The position numbers and the translations under genes were made by a program. 64,000 bases of DNA from Azospirillum melinis. Lineage in GTDB: Bacteria; Pseudomonadota; Alphaproteobacteria; Azospirillales; Azospirillaceae. Shown piece by piece: positions 25,880 through 33,589 of this stretch. The DNA lies in assembly GCF_013340935.1 (NCBI RefSeq), contig NZ_WHOS01000036.1:1-64000 (forward strand), given 5' to 3'. The notes under the pieces were generated by a model. That model did no database searches, was not told the DNA's origin, and saw only the letters and a list, made by a program, of their open reading frames with translations. The stretch's first letter is position 1. Each line of letters opens with the position of its first letter.

Positions 25880-26433
25880 GTCGACTGGATCCGGCACAGC
25901 TGCGCCAGGGATTTCAACGCCCGGTGCAGCGCGACGCGCACCGCGCCCTCGGTCATCTTGAAGCGGTCGGCCGTTTCGCGGATGCTGTCGCCGTCGATCG
26001 AGATCGAGCGGACGATGTCCTGCTGGCGCCGCTTCAGGGTCGCCAGATGGCTGTCGATGTCCAGCTGCGCCAAGCCCCCGGCCTGCTCCTCGGCCGCTAA
26101 CGTGTCCATGACGTCCTCAATCGGCACATTCGTCCGCCGGCCCCTCCGGCGCAGCGCATCGATGATCTTATTGCGCACGATCGCCCCGATCCAGGGACCG
26201 ATCGGCCGTGACGAATCCCAGCTCCCACGCTTGAGATGGATCGCCAGCAGAACCTCCTGCACGATGTCCTCGGTCTCGCTGTCCGGTGCCCCCAGCGTCC
26301 GGCAGCGTGACCGCGCCATCGCCCGCAGATGCGGAGTGATGCAAAGCAGGAACCGGCGGTAGGCAGCGGAATCGCCGGCGAGCGCCATGCGCATCAGGTC
26401 CGCCCATTCCTGCTCCAATCCCTGGTCCCACAT
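25876..26433 (-). CDS. sigF: ECF RNA polymerase sigma factor, SigF type
   Basis: The 185-residue protein has sigma-70 region 2 (DIVQEVLLAIHLKRG...RPIGPWIGAIVRNKIIDALRRR) and region 4 (ETADRFKMTEGAVRVALHRALKSLA) without region 3, as in ECF sigma factors. The pairing with an NrsF-like membrane protein identifies it as the SigF type. In Caulobacter SigF answers chromium, cadmium and copper and controls DUF2282/DUF692 operons; in Azospira a SigF/NrsF pair answers hypochlorite and controls YedY/YedZ-type genes. Both kinds of target are present in this window. The 286-nt region upstream shows no promoter I can assign confidently. Confidence 0.9.
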   Translation of the reverse strand: MWDQGLEQEWADLMRMALAGDSAAYRRFLLCITPHLRAMARSRCRTLGAPDSETEDIVQEVLLAIHLKRGSWDSSRPIGPWIGAIVRNKIIDALRRRGRRTNVPIEDVMDTLAAEEQAGGLAQLDIDSHLATLKRRQQDIVRSISIDGDSIRETADRFKMTEGAVRVALHRALKSLAQLCRIQST

Positions 26434-26719
26434 GCTCGTCCCCCGGTCCGGATGCGATGACGGTCAGGCCGAGGCTTCATTCTATTGCACCCGATCCGAA
26501 TCGCGAAATCACCGTCGGTCACAAAGGCGTGATCGGCAAGAAGCCGGCCTGCGTGGCCGTCCGGCGTCCATGGGTTTCGCCCGCGCAGGCTTTGTAACGA
26601 ACCCGTGCTTCGCGGCGTAAGGACCTGAAGGGGGATACTCCCCACCCCAGGGAACGCGGAGATCGGGAATGCCGACCGGAAACATCCATGGCGCAGGGCG
26701 CAACGGGGAACGCCTGTCC

Positions 26720-27205
26720 TCAACGGCGGGAGATGGCGATGCGGATGATGTCGTCATCGGCGATCACGGCGCCGTCCGCCTCCTTCCAACTGGGAAGCGA
26801 GGGAAAATCCTTCCTGGGGATGTCCAGGACATTCAGGTGCCGCGCGAGGATCGCCACCGTCTCGATGGGGATGCCGACCAGACGCCCGCCATGGCCGAAC
26901 CAATCGTCGCATCGCGACACCAGCACGATCCTGCCGTTCTGCATCCGAACCACCTCCGTCACATGGCCAAGGGTACGATCGTCCTCGTCGAGCAGCGGAA
27001 GTCCGCGCAGATCGCCGACCCGGACTTTCTGCGGGAAGCGCCGCTTCATCCGCTCCTCCGGCGTCGAGCTGTCCGCCTCGGGCAGCGTCTGGGTGTGGGC
27101 TCCTCCTTCCGCTCGCCTGGGCTTGGCATCGTCGGCATGGGCCGGGCTTCGGATCAGGCCCAGAGTCATCGCAGCGAGAAAAAAGACAGTCATGGCGGAT
27201 CGCAT
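26720..27205 (-). CDS. Secreted PRC-barrel domain protein
   Basis: The 161-residue protein begins with a signal peptide (MRSAMTVFFLAAMTLG, cleavage near AHADD), a polar linker, and a PRC-barrel-like domain (VRVGDLRGLPLLDEDDRTLGHV...GIPIETVAIL). GAGG lies seven bases before the ATG at 27205; ATG 27193 is possible. PRC-barrels usually bind RNA or protein partners or photosynthetic complexes; in the periplasm its role is unclear. It lies between the SigF/NrsF pair and the cytochrome b/molybdoenzyme pair, but on the opposite strand to the latter. Confidence 0.7.
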   Translation of the reverse strand: MRSAMTVFFLAAMTLGLIRSPAHADDAKPRRAEGGAHTQTLPEADSSTPEERMKRRFPQKVRVGDLRGLPLLDEDDRTLGHVTEVVRMQNGRIVLVSRCDDWFGHGGRLVGIPIETVAILARHLNVLDIPRKDFPSLPSWKEADGAVIADDDIIRIAISRR

Positions 27206-27214
27206 GATGATGCC

Positions 27215-27323
27215 TCATGGATAACTGAAATCTTTAAACAAAGAAATAGCCCAACCACCGATATGCGTCAATATTCGCGTATAAAATAAAATAGTTTAGA
27301 CGCAAAGATGGAGAATACCGAAA
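27215..27323. promoter_or_regulatory. AT-rich upstream region of the cytochrome b / molybdoenzyme genes
   Basis: This stretch is far richer in A+T than anything else in the window, with ATATTCGCGTATAAAATAAA in its centre (27272-27291). TATAAAAT near 27282 could serve as a -10 element for the rightward genes. I could not match a clear -35 element or a known ECF promoter motif. Confidence 0.4.
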
Positions 27324-27977
27324 ATGAAACCTTTAAAATTTATGCATCCTCTTACGGTCAGGCTGATGCATTGGACGAACGCGGCGGCGATGATCATCAT
27401 GATCATGAGCGGGTGGAAGATCTACAACGACGAGGTTCTGTTCGGCTTTCTGCATTTCCCCGAGGAGATCGTGCTGGGCATATGGGCGCAGCACGCCCTG
27501 CAATGGCACTTCCTGGGCATGTGGATCCTGGTGCTGAACGGGATCGCCTATCTGACCTACGGCATCCTGTCCGGCCGGTTCCGCCGGCTGTTCTTCCCCA
27601 TATCTCCGCGTGAACTGGTCCGCGAGGCCGTGGCCGCCCTACGATTCCGGCTCGAGCACGCCGACCTCACGCACTACAACGCCGTCCAGAAGAGTCTCTA
27701 TGTCGGCGTGATCCTCGTGGTGGTGCTTCAGGTCGTTTCCGGCCTCGCCATCTGGAAGCCGGTGCAATTCTCTTTCCTCGTGTCGCTCTTCTACGACTTC
27801 CAGGGCGCGCGTCTGGCCCATTTCGCCGGAATGACGGCCATCGTGCTGTTCGTCCTGATCCATGTCTCGCTGGCGATTTTGGTGCCGCGGACCCTTCTCG
27901 GCATGCTGACCGGCGGGCCGCGCCTCGATGCCGGCCGGGAGACTCCGGTAACGCCTTCCCAAGCCTCGAACCCGTGA
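27324..27977 (+). CDS. Cytochrome b561-type membrane subunit (YedZ1-like)
   Basis: This 217-residue protein has about five hydrophobic helices with histidines placed for two b-haems: MHPLTVRLMHWTNA in the first helix, HALQWHFLGMW, and HFAGMTAIVLFVLIHV in a late helix. It belongs to the b561/Ni-Fe-hydrogenase cytochrome b group rather than the MsrQ fold. The gene ends 3 nt before the molybdoenzyme gene, so it most likely donates electrons from the quinone pool to it, as proposed for YedY1/YedZ1 pairs that sit next to sigF/nrsF in some proteobacteria. The first codons share the AT-rich composition of the upstream DNA. Confidence 0.85.
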   Translation: MKPLKFMHPLTVRLMHWTNAAAMIIMIMSGWKIYNDEVLFGFLHFPEEIVLGIWAQHALQWHFLGMWILVLNGIAYLTYGILSGRFRRLFFPISPRELVREAVAALRFRLEHADLTHYNAVQKSLYVGVILVVVLQVVSGLAIWKPVQFSFLVSLFYDFQGARLAHFAGMTAIVLFVLIHVSLAILVPRTLLGMLTGGPRLDAGRETPVTPSQASNP

Positions 27978-27980
27978 CGG

Positions 27981-28781
27981 ATGCCGACCATGCCTCTGCG
28001 CCGCCCGTTCACCTCGCTCTTCCGGCCGCAACGCGGACCGGACCAGACCGTCCTCGCCGAACACCGCGACCTCATCGAGACGATCGGCCGCCGCAAGCTG
28101 CTGCGCGGCACCCTCAGCCTCGGCGCCCTGACGATGCTGACCGGCTGCAACGTCTCCGACCGCGATGCCGTCCAAACCGTTCTCCGGGCGGTGTCCGGCT
28201 TCAACGACGGGGTCCAGGCCCTGCTGTTCGACCCGAACAAGCTGGCACCGACCTATGCGGCGTCCCAGGTCGTAAAGCCGCCGCGCTTCAACGCCTATTA
28301 CGAGATCGAGGACCTGAAGCCGGTCGACATCGGCGGCTGGAAGCTGGAGCTGAGCGGCCTGATCGCCGACAAGCGGCCCTGGAGCCTGGAGCGGATCTAC
28401 GCCCTGCCGGAACAGGAAGAAATCATCAAGCACATCTGCGTCGAGGGCTGGGATTACATCGGCCAGTGGTCGGGCCCCAACCTCCGGGATTTCCTCACAA
28501 GAGTGGGGGCGGACCTGAGCGCCAAATACGTCGTCTTCCACGGGAACGACGATTACATGGAGAGCATCGACATGCCCTCGGCTCTGCACCCCCAGACCAT
28601 CCTGGCCACCAAATACGCGGGCGAGCCGATCACCGATCCCTTCGGCTTTCCTCTGCGCCTGCGCACGGCGGTGAAGCTCGGCTTCAAGAACCCGAAATGG
28701 ATCCGTGCCATCGAGGTCACCAACAGCTACTCGCCCGGTTTCTGGGAGAAGCAGGGCTTCAACTGGTTCAGCGGGCTTTGA
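27981..28781 (+). CDS. Molybdopterin-dependent oxidoreductase, SoxC/YedY-like, probable Tat lipoprotein
   Basis: The 266-residue protein has a twin-arginine signal (GRRKLLRG, Arg37-Arg38) and a sulfite-oxidase-type molybdopterin fold with the molybdenum-ligating cysteine at Cys153 (HICVEGWDYIG). The signal region ends in LTGC (Cys56), a good lipobox, so it may be a Tat-exported lipoprotein, unlike E. coli MsrP. Family members repair methionine sulfoxide or reduce S/N-oxides in the periplasm. It follows the cytochrome b gene by 3 nt. Its position about 1.5 kb from SigF/NrsF suggests an oxidant-response role; sulfite oxidation is an alternative. Confidence 0.85.
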   Translation: MPTMPLRRPFTSLFRPQRGPDQTVLAEHRDLIETIGRRKLLRGTLSLGALTMLTGCNVSDRDAVQTVLRAVSGFNDGVQALLFDPNKLAPTYAASQVVKPPRFNAYYEIEDLKPVDIGGWKLELSGLIADKRPWSLERIYALPEQEEIIKHICVEGWDYIGQWSGPNLRDFLTRVGADLSAKYVVFHGNDDYMESIDMPSALHPQTILATKYAGEPITDPFGFPLRLRTAVKLGFKNPKWIRAIEVTNSYSPGFWEKQGFNWFSGL

Positions 28782-28803
28782 CATGCCGGAAGCTCGATAA
28801 ACC

Positions 28804-30816
28804 GTGCCTTCGCTGTCCCTCGCCGCCCTCTGCGCCGCGACCGGCCTTGTCCTGTGGATGGCCAGCGGCTACGCGCTCGCGCGGTCGCTGGCGTTCGACC
28901 GTGCCATCGCCTTGACGCTGGCGCCTGTCCTGGGCTGGGCGGTGCAGAACGCCCTGGCGCTGCTGCTCTCGCTCGTCGGCGGATTCTCGCCGGTTGCGAC
29001 CGTCGGCGCCATGGCCCTGGTCTGTGCGGCCGGGCTCCTGAGGGTCCGTCGAGACGGGAGCGAGGATCGCATCCCGCCCCTCACCCTGTGGGTCTGTCTC
29101 GCCACCGCCGTCATGGCTGCCGGACCGGCGCTTGCTGTGCTGCCGAAATTCACCGGCGACGGTATCGCCGTGGCGCCGGCACTCTTCGATCACGCGAAGA
29201 TCGCGCTGATCGACCAGATCGTCCGGGAGGGCGTTCCGCCGGTCAACCCCGTCTATGGCGGGGCGGAGGCGCCGGCCGGGGTCGCCTACTACTATCTCTG
29301 GCAGTTCGGCGCCGCACAGCTTGCCCAACTCACCGGTGCGACCGGCTGGGAGGCCGACGCGGCGGCAAGCTGGCTGACGGCCTTCTCGACCCTGCTGCTG
29401 ATGGCGGGGCTCGCCCGTCACTTCAGCGGCAGCAGCCTCGCCCCCTTCCTCGCGATTGGCCTCAGCGGCCTGGGTTCCCTGCGGCCGGTCCTGGTCGCAA
29501 TGGTCGGCGAGGAGACGCTCGAACACTGGCTCCAGCCTGCCACCGGGCTCGCCGGATGGCTGTTCCAGACGAGTTGGAGCCCGCACCATGTCCAGGCCGC
29601 CGGCTGCGTCGTGGTGGCGGTGATGACCATGGTCCGGCTCGCCCGGCGGCCCGGAGCGCTCACGACCGTCACCCTGGCGCTTCTGGCGGCGGCGGCCTAC
29701 CAGAGTTCGATCTGGGTCGGCGGAGTGGTCTTCGTCCTGGCGGCGGCCGGATGCGCCCTTTTCCTGGCACGCTCCCGCCCGGCTCGCTCCCACCCGGCCG
29801 GCGGGGTGGGGACCTTCCTCCTGCTCGGCAGCGTCGCGGCGGTCGTCGCCGTCGCCATCGCCTCCCCGCTGCTGGTCGAGCAGTATCGCAGCGCCGTCGC
29901 CCGGGGTGGCGGCCGTCTCATCGCCATCGATCCCTTCGAAGTGCTGGGGCCCGCCCTGCCGCAACCACTCGGCCGGGTACTCGACGTGCCGGCCTACTGG
30001 CTGGTGCTGCTGGTCGTCGAGTTTCCGCTCGTCTATCTCGCGGGGGCCATCGCTCTCGCGCGGATGGCGGCACGGCCGGATGCTCGGCCGGACGGGCCGC
30101 CGGATGGGCTGCTCGTCCGCGCCCTCGCCATCCTGACGGCGGCCAGCCTCGGCGCGGGCTGGCTGCTCGTCAGCACAGCCGGTGTGAACAACGATCTCGG
30201 CTGGCGCGCCGTGCTGCCCGGCCTGATGGTGCTGACGGCCGCCGCCGGGGCCGGGCTGGCCCGCTGCGTGGAGCGGCGTGCGGCGCTTCCCCTGGTCCTG
30301 GCGATGGCCGCCGCGACGGCGACGCTGCCCGACGGGCTGCGCCTCGCCGCGGAGAATCTGGCGGGCAGGCCCTCCTCCTCGGCCGCCGCGTTCGCACGGT
30401 CGCCGGCCCTGTGGCAGGCGGTCCGGCGCCATGCGCCGCCCGACGCACGGGTCGCCAGCAACCCCGCCCTGTTCGCCGACATGACGCCCTGGCCGGTGAA
30501 CCTGTCCTGGGCGCTGTTTGCCGACCGCCGCTCCTGCTTCGCCGGGAACGAACTGGCCATCGCCTTCGCCGCCCTGCAGTCCGAGCGTCGGGCGGCCATC
30601 GCCGAGCAGTTCGGGCGGGTTTTCGCCGGTGACGGGACGCCGGACGACATCCGGGCGCTCGCGTGGATCCATCGCTGCGACGTGGTGGTGGTCACGGTCT
30701 TCGACGGCGCCTGGAGCCGTGACCCCTTCGCCGCAAGCCCCCTCTACCGCCTCGCCGAAGCCGAACCCGGCCTGTGGCGGATCTACAGTGCCGGACCCCG
30801 GATGGCAGGCGACTGA
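28804..30816 (+). CDS. Polytopic membrane protein, possible GT-C type glycosyltransferase
   Basis: The 670-residue protein starts at a GTG (28804), preceded by GGAAGCTCGATAAACC, 22 nt after the molybdoenzyme stop. It is strongly hydrophobic with roughly a dozen membrane helices and a C-terminal soluble part (from about residue 540). An early luminal segment with NPVYGGAEAPAGVAYYYLWQF resembles the first loop of GT-C or DUF2298-like enzymes, which use lipid-linked sugars. I do not recognise a named family with certainty. It leads a plus-strand run of glycan-like genes, which supports an envelope role. Confidence 0.6.
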   Translation: MPSLSLAALCAATGLVLWMASGYALARSLAFDRAIALTLAPVLGWAVQNALALLLSLVGGFSPVATVGAMALVCAAGLLRVRRDGSEDRIPPLTLWVCLATAVMAAGPALAVLPKFTGDGIAVAPALFDHAKIALIDQIVREGVPPVNPVYGGAEAPAGVAYYYLWQFGAAQLAQLTGATGWEADAAASWLTAFSTLLLMAGLARHFSGSSLAPFLAIGLSGLGSLRPVLVAMVGEETLEHWLQPATGLAGWLFQTSWSPHHVQAAGCVVVAVMTMVRLARRPGALTTVTLALLAAAAYQSSIWVGGVVFVLAAAGCALFLARSRPARSHPAGGVGTFLLLGSVAAVVAVAIASPLLVEQYRSAVARGGGRLIAIDPFEVLGPALPQPLGRVLDVPAYWLVLLVVEFPLVYLAGAIALARMAARPDARPDGPPDGLLVRALAILTAASLGAGWLLVSTAGVNNDLGWRAVLPGLMVLTAAAGAGLARCVERRAALPLVLAMAAATATLPDGLRLAAENLAGRPSSSAAAFARSPALWQAVRRHAPPDARVASNPALFADMTPWPVNLSWALFADRRSCFAGNELAIAFAALQSERRAAIAEQFGRVFAGDGTPDDIRALAWIHRCDVVVVTVFDGAWSRDPFAASPLYRLAEAEPGLWRIYSAGPRMAGD

Positions 30817-30939
30817 ACCCGGCCCAAAAAAATCCGACCGGGCCTGTAACGACGGGCCACCGGCCACCGTATCCCTCCCATGAGCCCCCGTTCCACTCAC
30901 CATCGGCGACCACCGGAGCAACATCCTGAGGCCCCAACC

Positions 30940-32124
30940 TTGACGCCACGCACACCGATGCCCCGCACGCTGACGGCGCGGGCCCTGGGCGCCGGCCGGT
31001 CTCTGGCCGCCTCGCTGACGCCGCCCATCGACGTGAGCGCCACCTACATGCGCGACGCGGACAACGGCTACAGCTCCGGCCATGTCTACGGGCGCAAGGA
31101 CAACGCGTCGGTCCAGCAGGCGGAGCGTCAGATCGCCGACCTGGAACATGCCCGCGAGGCGCTGCTCTTCGGCTCGGGCATGGCGGCCGCCACCACCCTG
31201 TTCCTGGCGGCATCGCCCACCCACATCGTCGCTCCGCGGCACATGTATTGGGGGCTGCATGTCTGGCTCGCCGAGGCCCATCGCTACGGGCACGAGGTGA
31301 CCTTCGCCGACATGGCCGACCTCGACGCCATCGGCCGCGCCATCCGGCCGGGCCGCACCGGCATTGTCTGGATCGAAACGCCGAGCAACCCGCTCTGGAC
31401 CGTCACCGACATCGCCGCCGTCGCCGAACTTGCGCACCGCGCGGGTGCATTGGTCTGCGTCGATTCCACGGCGGTGACGCCGGTGTTGACCCGGCCGCTC
31501 GACTGCGGCGCCGACATCGTGATGCATTCCGCGACCAAATACCTCAACGGTCACTCCGATGTGGTTGCCGGTGCCCTCGCGGCCTCGGCCCCCTCGGGTT
31601 TGTGGGACCGGATCGCGGCCATCCGCGACCAGCACGGCACGACACCCGGTCCGTTCGACGCCTGGCTCTTGATGCGTGGCCTGCGGACGCTCGATCTGCG
31701 GGTGCGCGAGCAGAGCCGCAGCGCCGCAACCCTGGCCGGCCGGCTGGCCGGCCATCCGGCGCTGTCCGCCGTGCTCTATCCCGGCCTTGCCGACCATCCC
31801 GGCCACGCCATCGCCGCCCGCCAGATGTCCGGCGGCTTCGGTGGCATGCTGTCCATCCGCGTCAGGGGCGGGGCGGCGGCGGCGGTGAAGGTGGCGGCCA
31901 ACGTCCATCTCTGGCGGCGTGCGACCTCCTTCGGCGGCATCGAAAGCCTCATCGAGCACCGGTCCTCGATCGAGGGCCAGGGATCGCCCTGCCCCGACGA
32001 TCTGCTGCGCCTGTCGGTCGGGCTCGAAGACCCGGACGACCTGTTCGGCGACCTCGAGCAGGCGCTCGCCCCCGGTCCACCGATCAGCAGCCCTCCCTCA
32101 GTCCGGTGGAGACCCGACCCATGA
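30940..32124 (+). CDS. PLP-dependent trans-sulfuration-family enzyme
   Basis: The roughly 394-residue enzyme belongs to the Cys/Met metabolism PLP family (cystathionine gamma-synthase, beta/gamma-lyases). SATKYLNGHSD contains the PLP-binding lysine; YGRKDNASVQQAERQIADLE, LFGSGMAAATT and WIETPSNPLW are further family marks. Start choice is uncertain: TTG at 30940 has GAGG eight bases upstream, ATG 30958 is a simple alternative, and the frame extends to 30880. It overlaps the next gene by 4 nt, so it belongs to a glycosyltransferase operon, an unusual setting for this family. It may supply or remove a sulfur-containing or amino-acid group on the product. Confidence 0.85.
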   Translation: MTPRTPMPRTLTARALGAGRSLAASLTPPIDVSATYMRDADNGYSSGHVYGRKDNASVQQAERQIADLEHAREALLFGSGMAAATTLFLAASPTHIVAPRHMYWGLHVWLAEAHRYGHEVTFADMADLDAIGRAIRPGRTGIVWIETPSNPLWTVTDIAAVAELAHRAGALVCVDSTAVTPVLTRPLDCGADIVMHSATKYLNGHSDVVAGALAASAPSGLWDRIAAIRDQHGTTPGPFDAWLLMRGLRTLDLRVREQSRSAATLAGRLAGHPALSAVLYPGLADHPGHAIAARQMSGGFGGMLSIRVRGGAAAAVKVAANVHLWRRATSFGGIESLIEHRSSIEGQGSPCPDDLLRLSVGLEDPDDLFGDLEQALAPGPPISSPPSVRWRPDP

Positions 32125-32837
32125 CGACCGTAGCGGTGGCCATCATCTGCAAGACGCCCAGCCCCGGCAAGTCCAAGACCCGGCTGTCACCGCCTTTGCC
32201 GCCGGAGGAGTGTGCCGAAATCTCCGGCTGCTTCATCGCCGATCTGGCCGCGACCATCGCCGGCCTGTCGGAGGAGGGCGACGCACCCGGCTATGCGGTC
32301 TATACCCCAGTGGGCTCCGAAGAGGAGCTGCGGCAGCTGCTTCCCGACGGATTCGGGCTGGTCCCCCAGGGCGAGGGGGATCTCGGCCGGCGGCTGGACC
32401 AGGGCATCGCCGACCTTCTGGCGCAGGGCCATGCCGGTGCCATCCTCGTCAACTCCGACAGCCCGACCCTGCCGCGCCACATCCTCCGCGCCGCGGTCCA
32501 GGCGCTCAAGTCCGGCGACAACGCCGTCATCAGCCCGGCACTCGACGGCGGCTACACACTCATCGGCCTGTCGCGGCCCCATCCCGGACTGTTCGCGGAC
32601 ATCCCCTGGAGCACCGACACGGTCTACAGTCTGACGCTTGAACGGGCGCGCAAGATCGGCGTTCCGGTGATACCGCTCGATCCCTGGTACGACGTGGACG
32701 ATGCCCGGTCCTACGCCATGCTGGAGGATGAACTCGACGGCCGGCCACCGCCTTTCTCCACCCCGGGTCAGCCGGTGCCGGAGGCGCCACGCACCCGCGC
32801 GTTCGTGCGACGCCGCCAGACGGCGATGGCGTCATGA
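32121..32837 (+). CDS. DUF2064 / TIGR04282-type glycosyltransferase
   Basis: The 238-residue protein has the nucleotide-sugar GT-A-like fold of DUF2064: AIICKTPSPGKSKTRLSPPL at the N-terminus (resembling nucleotidyltransferases), VNSDSPTLP and SPALDGGYTLIGL with DVDDARSY near the end. Family members are annotated as arsenosugar-biosynthesis glycosyltransferases when beside ArsM/ArsS; neither is seen here, so that label is not transferred. It overlaps both neighbours by 4 nt (ATGA at each end). Confidence 0.82.
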   Translation: MTTVAVAIICKTPSPGKSKTRLSPPLPPEECAEISGCFIADLAATIAGLSEEGDAPGYAVYTPVGSEEELRQLLPDGFGLVPQGEGDLGRRLDQGIADLLAQGHAGAILVNSDSPTLPRHILRAAVQALKSGDNAVISPALDGGYTLIGLSRPHPGLFADIPWSTDTVYSLTLERARKIGVPVIPLDPWYDVDDARSYAMLEDELDGRPPPFSTPGQPVPEAPRTRAFVRRRQTAMAS

Positions 32838-33583
32838 GCAGCGCGCAGCCGCTTGAAACGGTGGCCGTCGTCATCCCCTGCCTCGACGAGGAGGACTCCA
32901 TCGCCGACGTGGTGCGGGAGGTGATGGCCGAGGGCGTCGGCGAGGTCATCGTCGTCGACAACGGGTCCACCGACCGGACCGCCGAGCGGGCCGCCGCCGC
33001 GGGCGCCCGTGTCGTGGCCCAGCCGGTGCGCGGCTACGGCCGCGCCTGCGCCGCCGGGCTGGCCGCCGTCCGGCCCGGAACGGAGATCGTCTGCTTCCTC
33101 GACGGCGACGGCAGCGACGTGCCCGCCTTCATCCCGCAGGTCGTCCGGCCGGTCGCCGATGGCGAGGCGGACTTCGTCATGGGCTCGCGCCTGCGCGGGC
33201 GGCGCGAGCGCGGCTCGATGACGCCGCAGCAGATCGTGGCGGGGCGGATCGCCGGGACGCTGCTGCGGCTGACCTACCGGGTCCGTTTCACCGACATGTC
33301 GCCCTTGCGTGCGATGCGGGTCGACCGCCTGCGCGCGCTGGGCATGACCGAGGAAACCTATGGCTGGAACCTGGAGATGCAGATGCGGGCGGCGGGCGGC
33401 CTGCGTTGCCGGGAAATCCCGGTCGATCACCGGTGCCGGCGCGGCGGCCGGTCGAAGGTGTCCGGCGACCTCGCCGCCAGCCTGTCCGCCGCCTGGAAGA
33501 TCGCGACCACATTCCTCCGCCTTGCATACCGGCGGCCCGCCGACCCCGCAGGCCGGTCGGCGCAGACCATCGTTCGGAGGTAA
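32834..33583 (+). CDS. Family 2 glycosyltransferase
   Basis: The 249-residue protein has GT-A features: VVIPCLDEEDSI, VIVVDNGSTDRT and FLDGDGSDVP as the DxD-like metal site, with a GSRLRGRRERGSM segment of the dolichyl/polyprenyl-phosphate hexose synthase type. No membrane helices are obvious. It starts inside the DUF2064 gene stop (4-nt overlap) and ends 6 nt before the epimerase gene. It may transfer a hexose to a polyprenyl phosphate that then feeds the large membrane protein at 28804. Confidence 0.85.
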   Translation: MSSAQPLETVAVVIPCLDEEDSIADVVREVMAEGVGEVIVVDNGSTDRTAERAAAAGARVVAQPVRGYGRACAAGLAAVRPGTEIVCFLDGDGSDVPAFIPQVVRPVADGEADFVMGSRLRGRRERGSMTPQQIVAGRIAGTLLRLTYRVRFTDMSPLRAMRVDRLRALGMTEETYGWNLEMQMRAAGGLRCREIPVDHRCRRGGRSKVSGDLAASLSAAWKIATTFLRLAYRRPADPAGRSAQTIVRR

Positions 33584-33589
33584 AGGAGC

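Noticed and set aside
26592..26620. GTAACG followed 16 nt later by CGTAA on the plus strand near the sigma gene, like an ECF promoter.
   Set aside because: It points away from the sigma gene and no plausible plus-strand gene follows; likely chance.
30817..30880. CCCGG...A7...CCGGG stretch as a terminator after the membrane-protein gene.
   Set aside because: The stem is only five pairs and the A-tract lies in the loop, so it would not act as a rightward terminator.
28768..31959. 1063-codon minus-strand open frame.
   Set aside because: It is a shadow of the plus-strand membrane-protein and PLP-enzyme genes, with low-complexity composition typical of GC-rich antisense frames.
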